In this document: piece by piece, positions 28,521 through 39,499 of the stretch
How the letters are laid out: every line of letters starts with the position of its first letter
How positions within the stretch are numbered: the stretch's first letter is position 1
Source of the DNA: Chitinophagaceae bacterium
Lineage (GTDB): Bacteria; Bacteroidota; Bacteroidia; Chitinophagales; Chitinophagaceae
Assembly (NCBI GenBank): GCA_014879565.1
Contig: JACSRW010000036.1
Span: forward strand, 1 to 64,000
Direction of reading: 5' to 3'
DNA: 64,000 nt
Position numbers and translations under genes: made by a program
Notes under the pieces: model-generated
Told to the model about the DNA's origin: nothing
The model's input: the letters and a program-made list of their open reading frames with translations, nothing else
The model's database searches: none

Positions 28521-29777
28521 TCAGAGTATGCCTGCCAGTTCCAGGCTTTTTTTCTTTAGCTTACGGGTTTCCACTTCTTCAATCACCGGGTCGGCAGTCA
28601 GCACCAGGGAGGTATTGTTCTCCCGCCACCAGTTATGTTTCCGGAGTTCATCATAGGCCACCACCCCGACCAGGTATTTTCTTTCCTGCTGGGCATGCCA
28701 TTCCTCTATCCACTCAAACCGCTCTTTGGGTACCAGGGCGATATCATCAAAACTGATATACACACGCAGGTAATAACCGGCCGCTGCTTCCTGGGGAATA
28801 TGGTGGTATAGTTTCTTGTATTCATATTTGTACTGGTAACGCAGGGCGGATATATCACTCAGTACGGCCGAAGCGGTCGGGAAACTGCCGGCCCCTTTTC
28901 CGTAGAAAAACTGTTTGTCGGAAAAACCGCTTTCGATTTCCACCCCGTTGTATTCATTTTTTACAAATGCGAGATGGTCATCGGCTTTTACAAACTGGGG
29001 CAGAACAAAGGCCGCCACTTTTCCGTTTTTAAGTTTCTGCGCCTGGGCCACGAGTTTGATGGCCTGGTTTTTTTCCCGGCCCACCACCGCATCCAGCGCA
29101 TGAATGTTCTGGATACCGTTAAACAGAATATTTTCCGGGGATTCAGTGATGCCATAGGCATGTGTCAGCAATAAGGCCCATTTATTGACCGCGTCAAATC
29201 CTTCCACATCCAGTTTGGGATTGCTTTCCGCGAAGCCCAGTTGCTGGGCCTGAACCAGAGCCTGTTTAAAATCAAGTCCCTCTTCAAACATTTTGGTGAG
29301 AATATAATTCGTTGATCCGTTGACAATGGCCCGGATCGAATGCAGCAGGTCATTGTCGTAGTACTCTTCCAGGTTCCGGATGACCGGGATAGAGGCGCAG
29401 GCGGCAGCTTCATAAAGCAGGGAACGGCCGGTTTTTGCCTGCAGGGCCAGTAAGGCCGGCAGGTGTTCCGCCAGCATTTTTTTACTGGCGCTTACCACAT
29501 CCTTCCCGTTTTCCAGGGCGCGGCTGACAATGGCGTAAGCCGCATCCGCATCGTCAATCACTTCCACAATTACATTGATGGCGGGATCATTCAGCAATGC
29601 CTCCCGGTCGGTGGTAAAAAGCTCCGCCGGGGCGTTTCTTTTTTTATCCGCATTCTTAATACAAACTTTTTTCAGGGTCGCTTTCAGGGAAGGGGTTTGC
29701 TGCAAAACCTTATACAGGCCTTCGCCTACCACACCAAATCCGAATAAGCCGATCGTGAGTTCCTTATGTGTTTCCAT
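28521..29777 (-). CDS. hom: Homoserine dehydrogenase
   Basis: 418 residues. The N-terminal Rossmann fold has GLFGFGVVGEGL (about 9-20). The catalytic half contains VSASKKMLAEH, VNGSTNYILTKM and LDVEGFDAVNKWALL, all typical of the family. It reduces aspartate semialdehyde to homoserine, the precursor of methionine and threonine. There is no C-terminal ACT domain; instead about 100 residues end in a hydrophilic tail seen in Bacteroidota homologues. It starts two bases after metX and is the last gene of the SAM-controlled operon, so this copy is dedicated to methionine synthesis. A separate aspartokinase-linked enzyme elsewhere in the genome is likely but not visible here. Confidence 0.93.
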   Translation of the reverse strand: METHKELTIGLFGFGVVGEGLYKVLQQTPSLKATLKKVCIKNADKKRNAPAELFTTDREALLNDPAINVIVEVIDDADAAYAIVSRALENGKDVVSASKKMLAEHLPALLALQAKTGRSLLYEAAACASIPVIRNLEEYYDNDLLHSIRAIVNGSTNYILTKMFEEGLDFKQALVQAQQLGFAESNPKLDVEGFDAVNKWALLLTHAYGITESPENILFNGIQNIHALDAVVGREKNQAIKLVAQAQKLKNGKVAAFVLPQFVKADDHLAFVKNEYNGVEIESGFSDKQFFYGKGAGSFPTASAVLSDISALRYQYKYEYKKLYHHIPQEAAAGYYLRVYISFDDIALVPKERFEWIEEWHAQQERKYLVGVVAYDELRKHNWWRENNTSLVLTADPVIEEVETRKLKKKSLELAGIL

Positions 29778-29779
29778 TT

Positions 29780-30838
29780 TTATCCGTTTACTATTTTCAG
29801 GGTTGATGAATTACTTTTTTTAATAAATGTCCGCAGCGCGTTTTCTATTCTCTCATACTCCAGCAAAAAACCGTCATGGCCGAAATCGCTGGGGATAACG
29901 AGTATTTCTGCACCGGGAATATGCTGTTGCAGGAACACCTGTTCTTCCGGCGGGTACAACAGGTCGGATTGGATACCGATCACCAGGGTGCGGGCCTGTA
30001 TCCGGCCCAGGGCTTCCGTGACGGAGACCCGGTCTCTTCCCACATCATGGCTGTCCATACTCTGTGTGAGCCGGTAATAACAAACCACATTAAACCGGTT
30101 TACCAGTTTGAGTCCCTGGTACCGCTGGTAATTATCGGCAGCATACCGGGTAGTTTCACTGAGCGGTACGAATGCTTTGTCCCTGCGCTGGGTAAGTCCG
30201 TACCCGTTATAGTGCCGGTAAGAGAGCAGCGCGATGGATCGCGCCACAGCCATTCCTTTTTGTCCGCCATCCGGTCTTTTCTCCAGCCAGCTGCTGTCGG
30301 CTTCAATGGCCATACGCTGTGATGTGTTGAAGGCAATTCCCCAGGGAGATAATACTGCATTGGTGGCAATGGGAACGATATGGTCGAAAAGAGCCGGTTC
30401 CTCAATGGCCCATTCCAGCAACTGCATGCCGCCCGTACTGCCGCCCAGTGCCAGGAAGATCTTACGGATGCCCAGTTCCTCTTTCAGTAACTGGTACATG
30501 CGGATCATATCCCGGATGGTCAGTTCCGGAAACTCATGATACCAGGGCTCGCCGGTTAAAGGATTCTTACTGAGCGGAGAAATGCTGCCGTAGGGGCTTC
30601 CGGGTTTGTTGACACAGATGATAAAATATTCTGCGGGATCAAGAAACTTGCCTTCTCCGGCAAGACCGGGCCACCATTCCAGCGGATTGCTGTTGGCTGT
30701 AAGGGCATGAAAAATCCAGACGACATTATCCTTCCTCTCATTCAGCCGGCCATGTGTGGTATAAGCCAAATGGAAACCCGGCAGACTTTTACCGGACTCC
30801 AGCGCAAACAGACGGTTATAGTGAAATATACTTGTCAT
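29780..30838 (-). CDS. metX: Homoserine O-acetyltransferase
   Basis: 352 residues, an alpha/beta hydrolase. The nucleophile elbow is GGSTGGMQ (Ser134), the acid lies in GIQSDLLYPPEEQ and the base in PSDFGHDGFL, so the full Ser-Asp-His triad of MetX is present. NPLEWWPGLAGEGK and NKPGSPYGSISPLS are family signatures. It acetylates homoserine with acetyl-CoA, activating it for sulfhydrylation by MetY, encoded one base upstream. I call acetyl rather than succinyl by family; the assignment of acyl donor is knowledge-based. Confidence 0.93.
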   Translation of the reverse strand: MTSIFHYNRLFALESGKSLPGFHLAYTTHGRLNERKDNVVWIFHALTANSNPLEWWPGLAGEGKFLDPAEYFIICVNKPGSPYGSISPLSKNPLTGEPWYHEFPELTIRDMIRMYQLLKEELGIRKIFLALGGSTGGMQLLEWAIEEPALFDHIVPIATNAVLSPWGIAFNTSQRMAIEADSSWLEKRPDGGQKGMAVARSIALLSYRHYNGYGLTQRRDKAFVPLSETTRYAADNYQRYQGLKLVNRFNVVCYYRLTQSMDSHDVGRDRVSVTEALGRIQARTLVIGIQSDLLYPPEEQVFLQQHIPGAEILVIPSDFGHDGFLLEYERIENALRTFIKKSNSSTLKIVNG

Positions 30839-30839
30839 A

Positions 30840-32645
<1,806 letters not shown>

Positions 32646-32679
32646 AATAAAAAAGCCCACCCGATAAATCAGATGAGCT
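32646..32679 (-). terminator. Riboswitch terminator
   Basis: On the minus strand an 8-bp stem AGCTCATC/GGTGGGCT (with G-T pairs) and ~10-base loop are followed by TTTTTT. It lies about 37 bases after the SAM aptamer, so SAM binding probably causes premature termination. Confidence 0.85.
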
Positions 32680-32715
32680 TTCTATAATGAGTTGAATATA
32701 TACAGCTGAATCTGG

Positions 32716-32822
32716 CTTATCTGCCCCGGTATTACCGGGATGGAGTTGGCACCTTTTCCCGTTTGGCGGGAGAGGTTGTCAAGGCTTCACAGGGCCATTA
32801 CCCTCAGCCTTTCTTGATAAGT
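32716..32822 (-). promoter_or_regulatory. SAM-I (S-box) riboswitch aptamer
   Basis: Read on the minus strand: P1 CTTATC pairs with GATAAG, followed by AAGAAAGGCTGAGGG, the conserved TGGCCCTGTGAAGCC, the ACAACC junction, an apical CCCGCC..GGG hairpin, then AAGGTGCCAACTCC and the CCCGGTAATACCGGG P4 hairpin. These are the core elements of SAM-I. It controls metY-metX-hom: high SAM should favour the terminator at 32646-32679. Confidence 0.94.
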
Positions 32823-32838
32823 GAGTAAAGAACTGCTG

Positions 32839-32870
32839 CAAAGATACAAGTAAAACTGTTTGCTGCCAAA
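32839..32870 (-). promoter_or_regulatory. Promoter of the methionine operon
   Basis: On the minus strand TTTG (32867-32870), exactly 20 bases, then TATCTTTG (32839-32846): a perfect match to the Bacteroidota consensus. The predicted start near 32832 is about ten bases before the riboswitch. Confidence 0.85.
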
Positions 32871-32910
32871 AACCGTGAGCCGGTTGCGAACAGCTGTTTG
32901 TGTTAACAGC

Positions 32911-33450
32911 TTAAACAATGCCGTTCAGCCGCATCCATTCTTCCTGGGAACGGGCACCCAGATCCGGTCCGTTTTTCGCCTCAATTTTTTCCTGGGCCCG
33001 GCGGATCGCGCTGCTGATCATAGTATGTTCAATCAGTTCGTCCTCTTTCATCCCGAGTTGCCGCATCAGGCCGATAATTTTGTCGGAACCGAAACGGGTA
33101 AACAGGGGTTCCCGGAGGGAAGAATATATGATGGCTTTTTCCAGTTGTAATGACTGAAACAAGGCGGTTTCCCGGCTGCTCAGGGGATAATGTTCCGCGA
33201 ATACGGGCGCTGCGCCGCCCTTGCCCCGGCTGCTGATTTCACGGGCCAGTATGAATTCGGGACCTGTAATGCCTGCTTCGGTAAACCAGGCCATTCCTTT
33301 TTCAAGGGTTTCTTCGAACCAGCATACAATAATGGTACGGGGATTGGCGGCATATACATCGGCCAGCGCTTTCCATTTGGCGGCCTCTTCAATCACCACT
33401 CTGTCGGTAACCGGAATACCGCTGTCTTTTTTTCTGAATAATCCGAACAT
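32911..33450 (-). CDS. Conserved-looking hypothetical protein, 179 aa
   Basis: The frame extends to 33582, but the ATG at 33450 (MFGLFRKKDSGIPV) is preferred because the extension runs into the uvrA promoter region. The protein is soluble, acidic and helical, with WKALADVYAANPRTIIVCWFEE in the first half (about 28-49 region, quoted in part: YAANPRTIIVCWFEE) and LGMKEDELIEHTMISSAIRRAQE-type helices near the C-terminus. No signal peptide, membrane helix or known motif is apparent. It is divergent from uvrA, with 107 bases between starts. I do not recognise the family. Confidence 0.7.
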   Translation of the reverse strand: MFGLFRKKDSGIPVTDRVVIEEAAKWKALADVYAANPRTIIVCWFEETLEKGMAWFTEAGITGPEFILAREISSRGKGGAAPVFAEHYPLSSRETALFQSLQLEKAIIYSSLREPLFTRFGSDKIIGLMRQLGMKEDELIEHTMISSAIRRAQEKIEAKNGPDLGARSQEEWMRLNGIV

Positions 33451-33557
33451 GACGCTAAAGTAGGAAGAAAGTTTTGTGCAGGGCTGATTCCCGGAGCTTA
33501 TTTCCGGTCGTACAAACCGGCGGCCGGAGTTGGCTGAATCGTATCTTCGTTTTCCGT

Positions 33558-36491
33558 ATGGCAAAAGCGAAGAAAACAACAACCGGTAATAGGTTATCCG
33601 GACCCGGACAGATTGAAGTCAGCGGGGCCAGGGTACATAACCTGAAGAATATAGATATTGCTATTCCCAAAAACGAACTGGTCGTTATAACAGGAATCAG
33701 CGGCAGCGGAAAATCCTCACTTGCCTTTGATACTATTTATTCTGAAGGGCAGCGCCGTTATATGGAAACATTTGGCGCCTATGCCCGTCAGTTTATCGGC
33801 GATATGGAAAGGCCGGATGTGGACCGCATAACCGGGTTGTCACCTGTCATTTCCATTGAACAGAAAACAACCAACAAAAATCCCCGGTCCACGGTGGGTA
33901 CGGTGACCGAGATTTATGATTTTCTGCGTCTGCTCTATGCACGGGCCGGGGAAGCTTTTTCCTACAATACGGGAAAAAAAATGGTGAAATGGAGCGAAGA
34001 TGAGATTGTGGCGAATATCCTGAAAAAATTTGCCGGAAAAAAAATCATGCTGCTGGCGCCTGTGATCCGGGGCCGGAAGGGGCATTACCGGGAACTGTTT
34101 GAAGACCTGCGGAAAAAAGGTTTCTTAAAAGTGAGGGTGGACGGTGAGGTAAAGGATCTTGTTCCCAAAATGCAGGTTGACCGCTATGTAATTCACGATA
34201 TTGAGTTGGTGGTGGACCGGCTCCTGGTATCCGATGAGATGCGTTCCCGGCTAAGCCAGAGTGTGCAGCAAACACTCAAACTGGGTAAAGACCTGCTCTT
34301 TGTGGCGCCACCCCCAGCCGAAAAGGATGAAAAGAAAAAAGCGTCCCCGGTTAAAAAAAGAAACACGCTGTTTGATACAGAGGAGAACGGGACTTTTGAG
34401 GAAACCCGTTATTCCAAAATGCTGATGTGTGAGGAAACCGGGATCAGTTATGAAGAGCCTTCTCCCAACGCGTTTTCCTTTAACTCGCCTTATGGCGCCT
34501 GCCCGGCCTGCAAGGGACTGGGTACCAAACACCACATCAATATGGAAGCGGTGATTGCCGATTCCTCCCTGAGTATAAAAGAAGGAGGTATTGCACCCCT
34601 GGGAGAAGAAAGGGATGCCTGGGTGTTCCGTTCGGCAAGAGAGGTGGCCAAAAAACATAAGATTCCTCTTGATAAACCGGTGAGCAGCCTGACGGCTAAG
34701 CAGCTCAACATAATGCTCTATGGGAATGAAGAAGGACAGGTGGCCGACCAGGATTTTGAGAGCAGTAAGTTTGATCCCTATGCTCCTTTTGAGGGCGTTG
34801 TAAATATGCTGCAGCGCTGGTTCGCAAATCCTTACAGCGAAGCCATCCGGGAGTGGACAGAGGATTATATGATCGTAAAGCCCTGTGAAACCTGCCTGGG
34901 TACCCGACTGAAAAAAGAGAGTTTATGGTTTAAAGTGAACGGACGCAATATTGCTGAACTCAGTCAGATGAACCTGGAAAATCTGGCAGCCTGGTTTGAT
35001 GGTATTGAGCTCATGCTCGATAATAAACAGAAAGCCATTGCCAAAGATGTGCTGAAAGAAATCCGCGAAAGACTGCAGTTTATGCTCAACGTGGGGCTTA
35101 CCTACCTGACACTCGACCGTCCCACCCGCACACTCAGCGGAGGCGAATCACAGCGTATCCGGCTGGCCACCCAGATCGGTTCACAACTGCAGGGAATCAC
35201 CTATATCCTGGATGAGCCTTCAATCGGATTGCATCAGCGGGATAATCACCGCCTGATAAACGCCCTGCAAAACCTGCGGGATATCGGGAACAGTGTGCTG
35301 GTGGTGGAGCATGACAAAGACATTATGCTGGCGGCGGATTACCTCATTGATATTGGTCCGCGGGCCGGTTATCACGGTGGCAAAATTGTCGCGCAGGGAA
35401 AACCTGCTGACCTGCTGAAACTGGATACCCTTACATCGGGTTACCTCAACGGTCACCGGTCTATACCGGTGCCGGCTGAAAGACGAAAGGGATCCGGGAA
35501 GTTCCTGGAAATAAAAGGGGCTGCAGGCAACAATCTCCGGAATGTGGACGTGAAATTTCCACTGGGGAAATTTATTTGTGTAACCGGTGTGAGCGGCAGC
35601 GGAAAATCCACGCTGATTAATGAGACCCTGTACCCGGTCTTGTCCAAACATGCCTACGGATCAAAAATGAATCCCTTGCCCTACAAATCGGTTAAGGGAC
35701 TGGAGCATATAGATAAAGTGATCGAGATTGATCAGTCGCCCATTGGCCGCACCCCCCGAAGTAACCCGGCAACCTATTGCGGCTTCTTTACGGAGATCCG
35801 GACCCTTTTTGCCTCCCTGCCGGAAGCGAAGATCCGGGGCTATAATGCGGGACGTTTTTCCTTTAATGTGAAAAGCGGCCGCTGCGAAGTTTGTGAAGGC
35901 GGCGGTATGCGGGTGATTGAAATGAATTTCCTTCCCGATGTATATGTGCATTGTGAGAAGTGCAACGGACGCCGCTATAACCGGGAGACCCTCGAAATAC
36001 GCTATAAGGGGAAATCCATTGCCGATGTACTGGACATGACCGTGGAGGAAGCGGTGGAATTTTTTCAGCCGGTGCCCTTTCTCTACCGGAAAATAAAAGT
36101 GCTGGAAGAAGTGGGACTGGGGTATATCACCCTGGGTCAGTCGGCCGTTACGCTCAGCGGGGGAGAGGCCCAGCGGGTGAAACTCGCTACGGAACTGGCA
36201 AAAAGAGATACCGGTAAAACTTTCTATATTCTTGATGAGCCCACAACCGGATTACATTTTGAAGATATCCGCCACCTGCTGGATGTATTGTATAAACTGG
36301 TTGACCGGGGTAATACGGTGCTCGTCATTGAGCACAATATGGATGTCATTAAAGTGGCGGACCATATTGTTGATATCGGACCGGAAGGCGGCGACGGAGG
36401 CGGAAGGGTTTTATTTGAAGGCACACCCGAAGAGCTGATAAAGAATAGGGAAAGTTATACCGGAGTGTACCTGAAACCGGAATTGAAATAA
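33558..36491 (+). CDS. uvrA: Excinuclease ABC subunit A
   Basis: 977 residues from the ATG at 33558; the extension to 33474 has no homology and is discarded. It carries two ABC ATPase modules: Walker A GISGSGKSS and GVSGSGKST, signatures LSGGESQR and LSGGEAQR, Walker B ILDEPSIGLH and ILDEPTTGLH. UvrA scans DNA for bulky lesions with UvrB in nucleotide excision repair. The second zinc module is intact (CEVC and CEKC around FLPDVYVH). In the first module only CPAC is complete; the earlier pair reads CEET, so one ligand is missing. A -7-like TATCTTCG lies at 33542-33549. A bidirectional terminator follows. Confidence 0.96.
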   Translation: MAKAKKTTTGNRLSGPGQIEVSGARVHNLKNIDIAIPKNELVVITGISGSGKSSLAFDTIYSEGQRRYMETFGAYARQFIGDMERPDVDRITGLSPVISIEQKTTNKNPRSTVGTVTEIYDFLRLLYARAGEAFSYNTGKKMVKWSEDEIVANILKKFAGKKIMLLAPVIRGRKGHYRELFEDLRKKGFLKVRVDGEVKDLVPKMQVDRYVIHDIELVVDRLLVSDEMRSRLSQSVQQTLKLGKDLLFVAPPPAEKDEKKKASPVKKRNTLFDTEENGTFEETRYSKMLMCEETGISYEEPSPNAFSFNSPYGACPACKGLGTKHHINMEAVIADSSLSIKEGGIAPLGEERDAWVFRSAREVAKKHKIPLDKPVSSLTAKQLNIMLYGNEEGQVADQDFESSKFDPYAPFEGVVNMLQRWFANPYSEAIREWTEDYMIVKPCETCLGTRLKKESLWFKVNGRNIAELSQMNLENLAAWFDGIELMLDNKQKAIAKDVLKEIRERLQFMLNVGLTYLTLDRPTRTLSGGESQRIRLATQIGSQLQGITYILDEPSIGLHQRDNHRLINALQNLRDIGNSVLVVEHDKDIMLAADYLIDIGPRAGYHGGKIVAQGKPADLLKLDTLTSGYLNGHRSIPVPAERRKGSGKFLEIKGAAGNNLRNVDVKFPLGKFICVTGVSGSGKSTLINETLYPVLSKHAYGSKMNPLPYKSVKGLEHIDKVIEIDQSPIGRTPRSNPATYCGFFTEIRTLFASLPEAKIRGYNAGRFSFNVKSGRCEVCEGGGMRVIEMNFLPDVYVHCEKCNGRRYNRETLEIRYKGKSIADVLDMTVEEAVEFFQPVPFLYRKIKVLEEVGLGYITLGQSAVTLSGGEAQRVKLATELAKRDTGKTFYILDEPTTGLHFEDIRHLLDVLYKLVDRGNTVLVIEHNMDVIKVADHIVDIGPEGGDGGGRVLFEGTPEELIKNRESYTGVYLKPELK

Positions 36492-36492
36492 A

Positions 36493-36528
36493 AAAAGAGG
36501 CTGTCCTGATTTAAAGACAGCCTCTTTT
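36493..36528. terminator. Bidirectional terminator between uvrA and the Yip1 gene
   Basis: A 13-bp perfect stem AAAAGAGGCTGTC/GACAGCCTCTTTT with a 10-base loop, flanked by A and T runs, between two convergent genes. Confidence 0.92.
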
Positions 36529-36541
36529 ATTTAGCTGCATA

Positions 36542-37153
36542 TTAAATTCCCCACCTGCCGCGGGAGAGATGGGTAATACCGAAAGCGGGAGTCAGTATTT
36601 CTCTCAGCAGGAGGCCGACAAGCACAAACACAAGGATAATGGTGATAAGCGATACGACATAGTATGCCACCTTTTTATCTTCAGACGTGTTTTTTAGTTT
36701 GGGTAATCCTTCATACAGCAGGTATAAACCATAAAGACCGGCCAGTCCGCCTATGATACTGAGAGCAGGGATGATTGCCAGCAGGCCGCCAATCCATCCG
36801 GGTGTCCAGGAATAGGCGACCAGCTGGATGGAGCGCCCCATGTTTTTTTCTGATTCAAAACTGGGAGCCAGCATATCAATCACAAAAGCGCTGACAAATA
36901 CGCTCAGAAAGGCACCGGCCAGTACGGTAATAGCCTGGTACATGCCCCAGTCAAATCCCTTAATCCGGAATCCAAAACCCAGGTTAACGCCGATCAGCCC
37001 GTAGCCGATAAAAGCGGCGGCGGCGGCGGCGCCGGCCAGCGGCAGCACATATCCGGTGAAGATGGCGGCCGTGTCGGGGGTTTCTCCTTTAATGACGTCC
37101 CATTCGGTTTTGGGACTGATAATAATGTTTTTGACTCTTTCAATAAGGTTCAT
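36542..37153 (-). CDS. Yip1 family membrane protein
   Basis: 203 residues with five or so membrane helices and no signal peptide. The N-terminus MNLIERVKNIIISPKTEWDVIKGE followed by a Thr/Pro-rich turn is the standard opening of bacterial Yip1-domain proteins (quoted in part: VKNIIISPKTEWDVIK). The helices contain many Gly and Ala (YGLIGVNLGFGF, GGLLAIIPALSIIGGLAG). Its function in bacteria is unknown; it is often near stress or envelope genes. Here it is a single gene, convergent with uvrA. Confidence 0.85.
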   Translation of the reverse strand: MNLIERVKNIIISPKTEWDVIKGETPDTAAIFTGYVLPLAGAAAAAAFIGYGLIGVNLGFGFRIKGFDWGMYQAITVLAGAFLSVFVSAFVIDMLAPSFESEKNMGRSIQLVAYSWTPGWIGGLLAIIPALSIIGGLAGLYGLYLLYEGLPKLKNTSEDKKVAYYVVSLITIILVFVLVGLLLREILTPAFGITHLSRGRWGI

Positions 37154-37912
37154 AGTTGGTTGATTTTGGTGGGATGCCTACTCTGTTGGCTTTTCGGCAT
37201 ACGCCCCTGAATAAGGGTTCAGGTGCCCGCTGCTTATGCATTTCTAATATAAGATAGTTTTTTTTAATAAGGTTCAGGCAAATATGATTGAATCGTTAGC
37301 ATATTCCTATCCCTTTTTCAGGGGATAAATGTGCGGATAACTGGGGCGGGGAGGGGAAAAGAAAAAAGGCAGCCTTCCGGCCGCCTCTTTCTTTGTTACT
37401 GTTTGTTATGAAAAGAAGTGAAAATTTTCCCTTTGGCAGGCCGGAAGTGATTGTAAAAATTTGCAGCGTAGGGGTTCCGGGTTTACCGGATACTGGATTC
37501 AGACAATTTTCCAACCGATTACCTGATCCAGGAATGGACCGGGTGTATGCCTTCGGGTTGTTCTTTCTGCAAGGAAAGAAAATGTTTTTTTTAAGCGCCC
37601 GGAAGGAAGGGGCAGGAAGTGATTGAAAAAATTTTCAGTGTTAGGGGTTCCGGGTTTTGCCTGGATACTGGATTTTGACAATTTTCCTGCCGGCTCATCA
37701 ATCCCAGGAATGGGGCCGACTGACCTTTCGGGTTCTTAGTTATGACAATTAAAAGAGCTCAGGGTTATAGCTGCCCGTAAGTGAGGCAGGGAGTGATTAA
37801 TAAAACGATTACAAATGAGAGTACCAATAGAGAACGGATTAGGCTTATTCAACCAGGGTATCAGATTTTATTAAGCTCCCCGCCACTTAACGGGACGGCA
37901 TTTATTTCAGTT
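37154..37912. other. 759-bp gene-free region
   Basis: No frame here is convincing. It contains a degenerate direct repeat (37443-37738) and Shine-Dalgarno-free AT-rich stretches. A weak hairpin (CCCG..CGGG near 37877-37900) may end the minus-strand gene at 37913. The frames at 37296-37514, 37393-37626 and 37499-37681 translate the repeat in different frames and look like artefacts. Confidence 0.6.
37443..37738 (+). repeat. Degenerate direct repeat, two ~115-bp copies 172 bp apart
   Basis: Copy 1 starts at 37443 and copy 2 at 37615. Both run GGAAGTGATTG, then AGGGGTTCCGGGTTT, GGATACTGGATT, GACAATTTTCC, CAGGAATGG and finally TTCGGGTT. Only about three quarters of positions match by eye. A fragment GGCAGGGAGTGATTAATAAA at 37785-37804 may be the remnant of a third copy. 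Confidence 0.7.
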
Positions 37913-38323
37913 TTAACGAACTTCAAATTTTCCGGATACAGTCTCCTCATCTCCCCGGAATACACTGTACAGGTACTTCCCTTTTTTCAGCCCGCTGAGT
38001 TTATATTCAGCCCGCGGTTTCATTTTGTAGTGCCGTACCAGGGTTCCCTGCAGGTCAAAGACAAAGAAATCAATCTCTGCTCCTGCATTTTCTTTGGCGA
38101 CCACATGCATTTCTCTTTTGATAATGGCCGGATGAATTTTTACCGACTCATTATTCATCGGGGAAAGGGTTCGCGATGCTTTTTTCTCTTTTTTTACGGG
38201 ATCTTCCGGTTTGATGGCCAGGTTACTGTCCGTCAGGTTATGTGCACCTGCGGTGAAGCAACTCATAAGGCCGGCTGTCAGGGCCAGTACGGAGAATATC
38301 CGGTTTTTGCGTATTGGTTTCAT
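37913..38323 (-). CDS. Small secreted protein resembling a free T9SS C-terminal domain
   Basis: 136 residues with a signal peptide (MKPIRKNRIFSVLALTAGLM.., cleavage near TAGAH, residue 27). A lysine-rich spacer (PVKKEKKASR) leads to a ~75-residue beta-sandwich: HPAIIKREMHVVAKEN, IDFFVFDLQGTLVRHY, YKLSGLKKGKYLYSVF and GKFEVR. This order of strands is that of a T9SS type A sorting domain, but there is almost no cargo in front of it. It starts 35 bases after the beta-barrel gene's stop and is probably in its operon. The role is unknown. Confidence 0.75.
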   Translation of the reverse strand: MKPIRKNRIFSVLALTAGLMSCFTAGAHNLTDSNLAIKPEDPVKKEKKASRTLSPMNNESVKIHPAIIKREMHVVAKENAGAEIDFFVFDLQGTLVRHYKMKPRAEYKLSGLKKGKYLYSVFRGDEETVSGKFEVR

Positions 38324-38358
38324 AGCGGTTCGGTTTCATAGTGGTGTGCGGCGATGCC

Positions 38359-39312
38359 TCAGTAAAACACGGGACATTTCAGGTGTTTGGTGGCGGCATT
38401 TCCTCCCAGTCGCCAGCCCATCCGCAGAATAGTGGAGAAATAAGCATCATTCTGCTTGGGATCTCCTCTTTCGGCAAAAGTCTGATAAGGCTGCGTGGTG
38501 GGGAAACTATAAGTGCCGCGGTAATAAAGCCGGCGTGCTTTCTGTGCGTCTGCAGCAGAGAGGTATTGGTCAAAATAAATCGGATCAATGTAATAGTCGT
38601 GGCTGACATCATCCACATAGTCTGTGAATAATTTGCGGTGGAGGATCTCCAGGCCTAAGTACATGTTTTCCTTGATATAATACTTGGCGCCAAATCCTAC
38701 CAGCACATTCAGCTGAGTCAGTTTATACGGCTTACTGTCAGGATATTCAGCAAATCCCTGTCCTTCGAGACGAAGCGGCGCTGTTTTTACCCAACTGCCA
38801 TCCACATCCCGTACTTCGGGATTGAAATGGAATACACCGGCGCCACCGAGTACATAGGGTCTCAGTTTGCCGAGCAGTCCGTCATATTTTTCCAGGAAAA
38901 AAGTGGGATAGAATTCTACGGCGGCATACGCCTCATTAATTTTTGAACGGAAGTTCAGGTTACGTTCCCTCCGGTCCATTTCCTGCCCGCCTTTGGCCGG
39001 GGCCTGTGCATCATCCCCTTCTACGAAGCCAAGGTTACCTGCGAGACGGAAACCGATCCATTCAGCCGGGTAATAATTCAGGTAAAGACCTTTGTTGAGC
39101 TTGGTCAGCGGCAGATCAAGATCCTTTATAAAGGTCTTGCCCGCGCCGGCGCTGCCACCCAGGTCACCCAGGAAGAACATCGGGCCAATGCCGAGGCCGA
39201 TTTCTACTTTACCATTACCGGTTGTGATGGATTGTGCTTTTGTGGAACTGGTGAGAAAGCTGAGGAAACAAACAAGTACGGACAGCCGCACTTTTAGTAA
39301 ATGTGTTCTCAT
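38359..39312 (-). CDS. Outer membrane beta-barrel protein, DUF6089-like
   Basis: 317 residues from the ATG at 39312, which begins a signal peptide (MRTHLLKVRLSVLVCFLSFL, cleavage near TKA-Q). The mature protein opens with VEIGLGIGPMFFLGDLGG and alternates strands and turns throughout (GFRLAGNLGFVEG, YVLGGAGVFHFNP, LNVLVGFGAKYYI), ending KHLKCPVFY. This is the pattern of the DUF6089 barrels of Bacteroidota. A negatively charged extracellular loop around residues 95-110 contains DDAQAPAKGGQEMDRRER. It may be exported with the small secreted protein that follows it. The function is unknown. Confidence 0.82.
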   Translation of the reverse strand: MRTHLLKVRLSVLVCFLSFLTSSTKAQSITTGNGKVEIGLGIGPMFFLGDLGGSAGAGKTFIKDLDLPLTKLNKGLYLNYYPAEWIGFRLAGNLGFVEGDDAQAPAKGGQEMDRRERNLNFRSKINEAYAAVEFYPTFFLEKYDGLLGKLRPYVLGGAGVFHFNPEVRDVDGSWVKTAPLRLEGQGFAEYPDSKPYKLTQLNVLVGFGAKYYIKENMYLGLEILHRKLFTDYVDDVSHDYYIDPIYFDQYLSAADAQKARRLYYRGTYSFPTTQPYQTFAERGDPKQNDAYFSTILRMGWRLGGNAATKHLKCPVFY

Positions 39313-39499
39313 TGGTATCAGATTTCTGGTTTTTCTACTATTGGATTTCACAGCTAAGGTATAGCCGCGTGATGTCAGCAGAAGAATTTTTTAACCGCTT
39401 TTTTTGTTTTTTCGGTTAATTCAGGCGCTTCTACTTCGTGTTTTTACGAAACTAAGGGGAAGGGGGGAGCGGTTGATTTACTGTTTTCCCTAAAGATTT

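Noticed and set aside
33474-33557. Longer start for uvrA
   Set aside because: The added residues match nothing in UvrA and lie over the intergenic region; the MAKAKK start fits better.
37296-37681. Frames over the degenerate repeat
   Set aside because: Different frames translate the two copies of the repeat; no conserved reading frame between copies.
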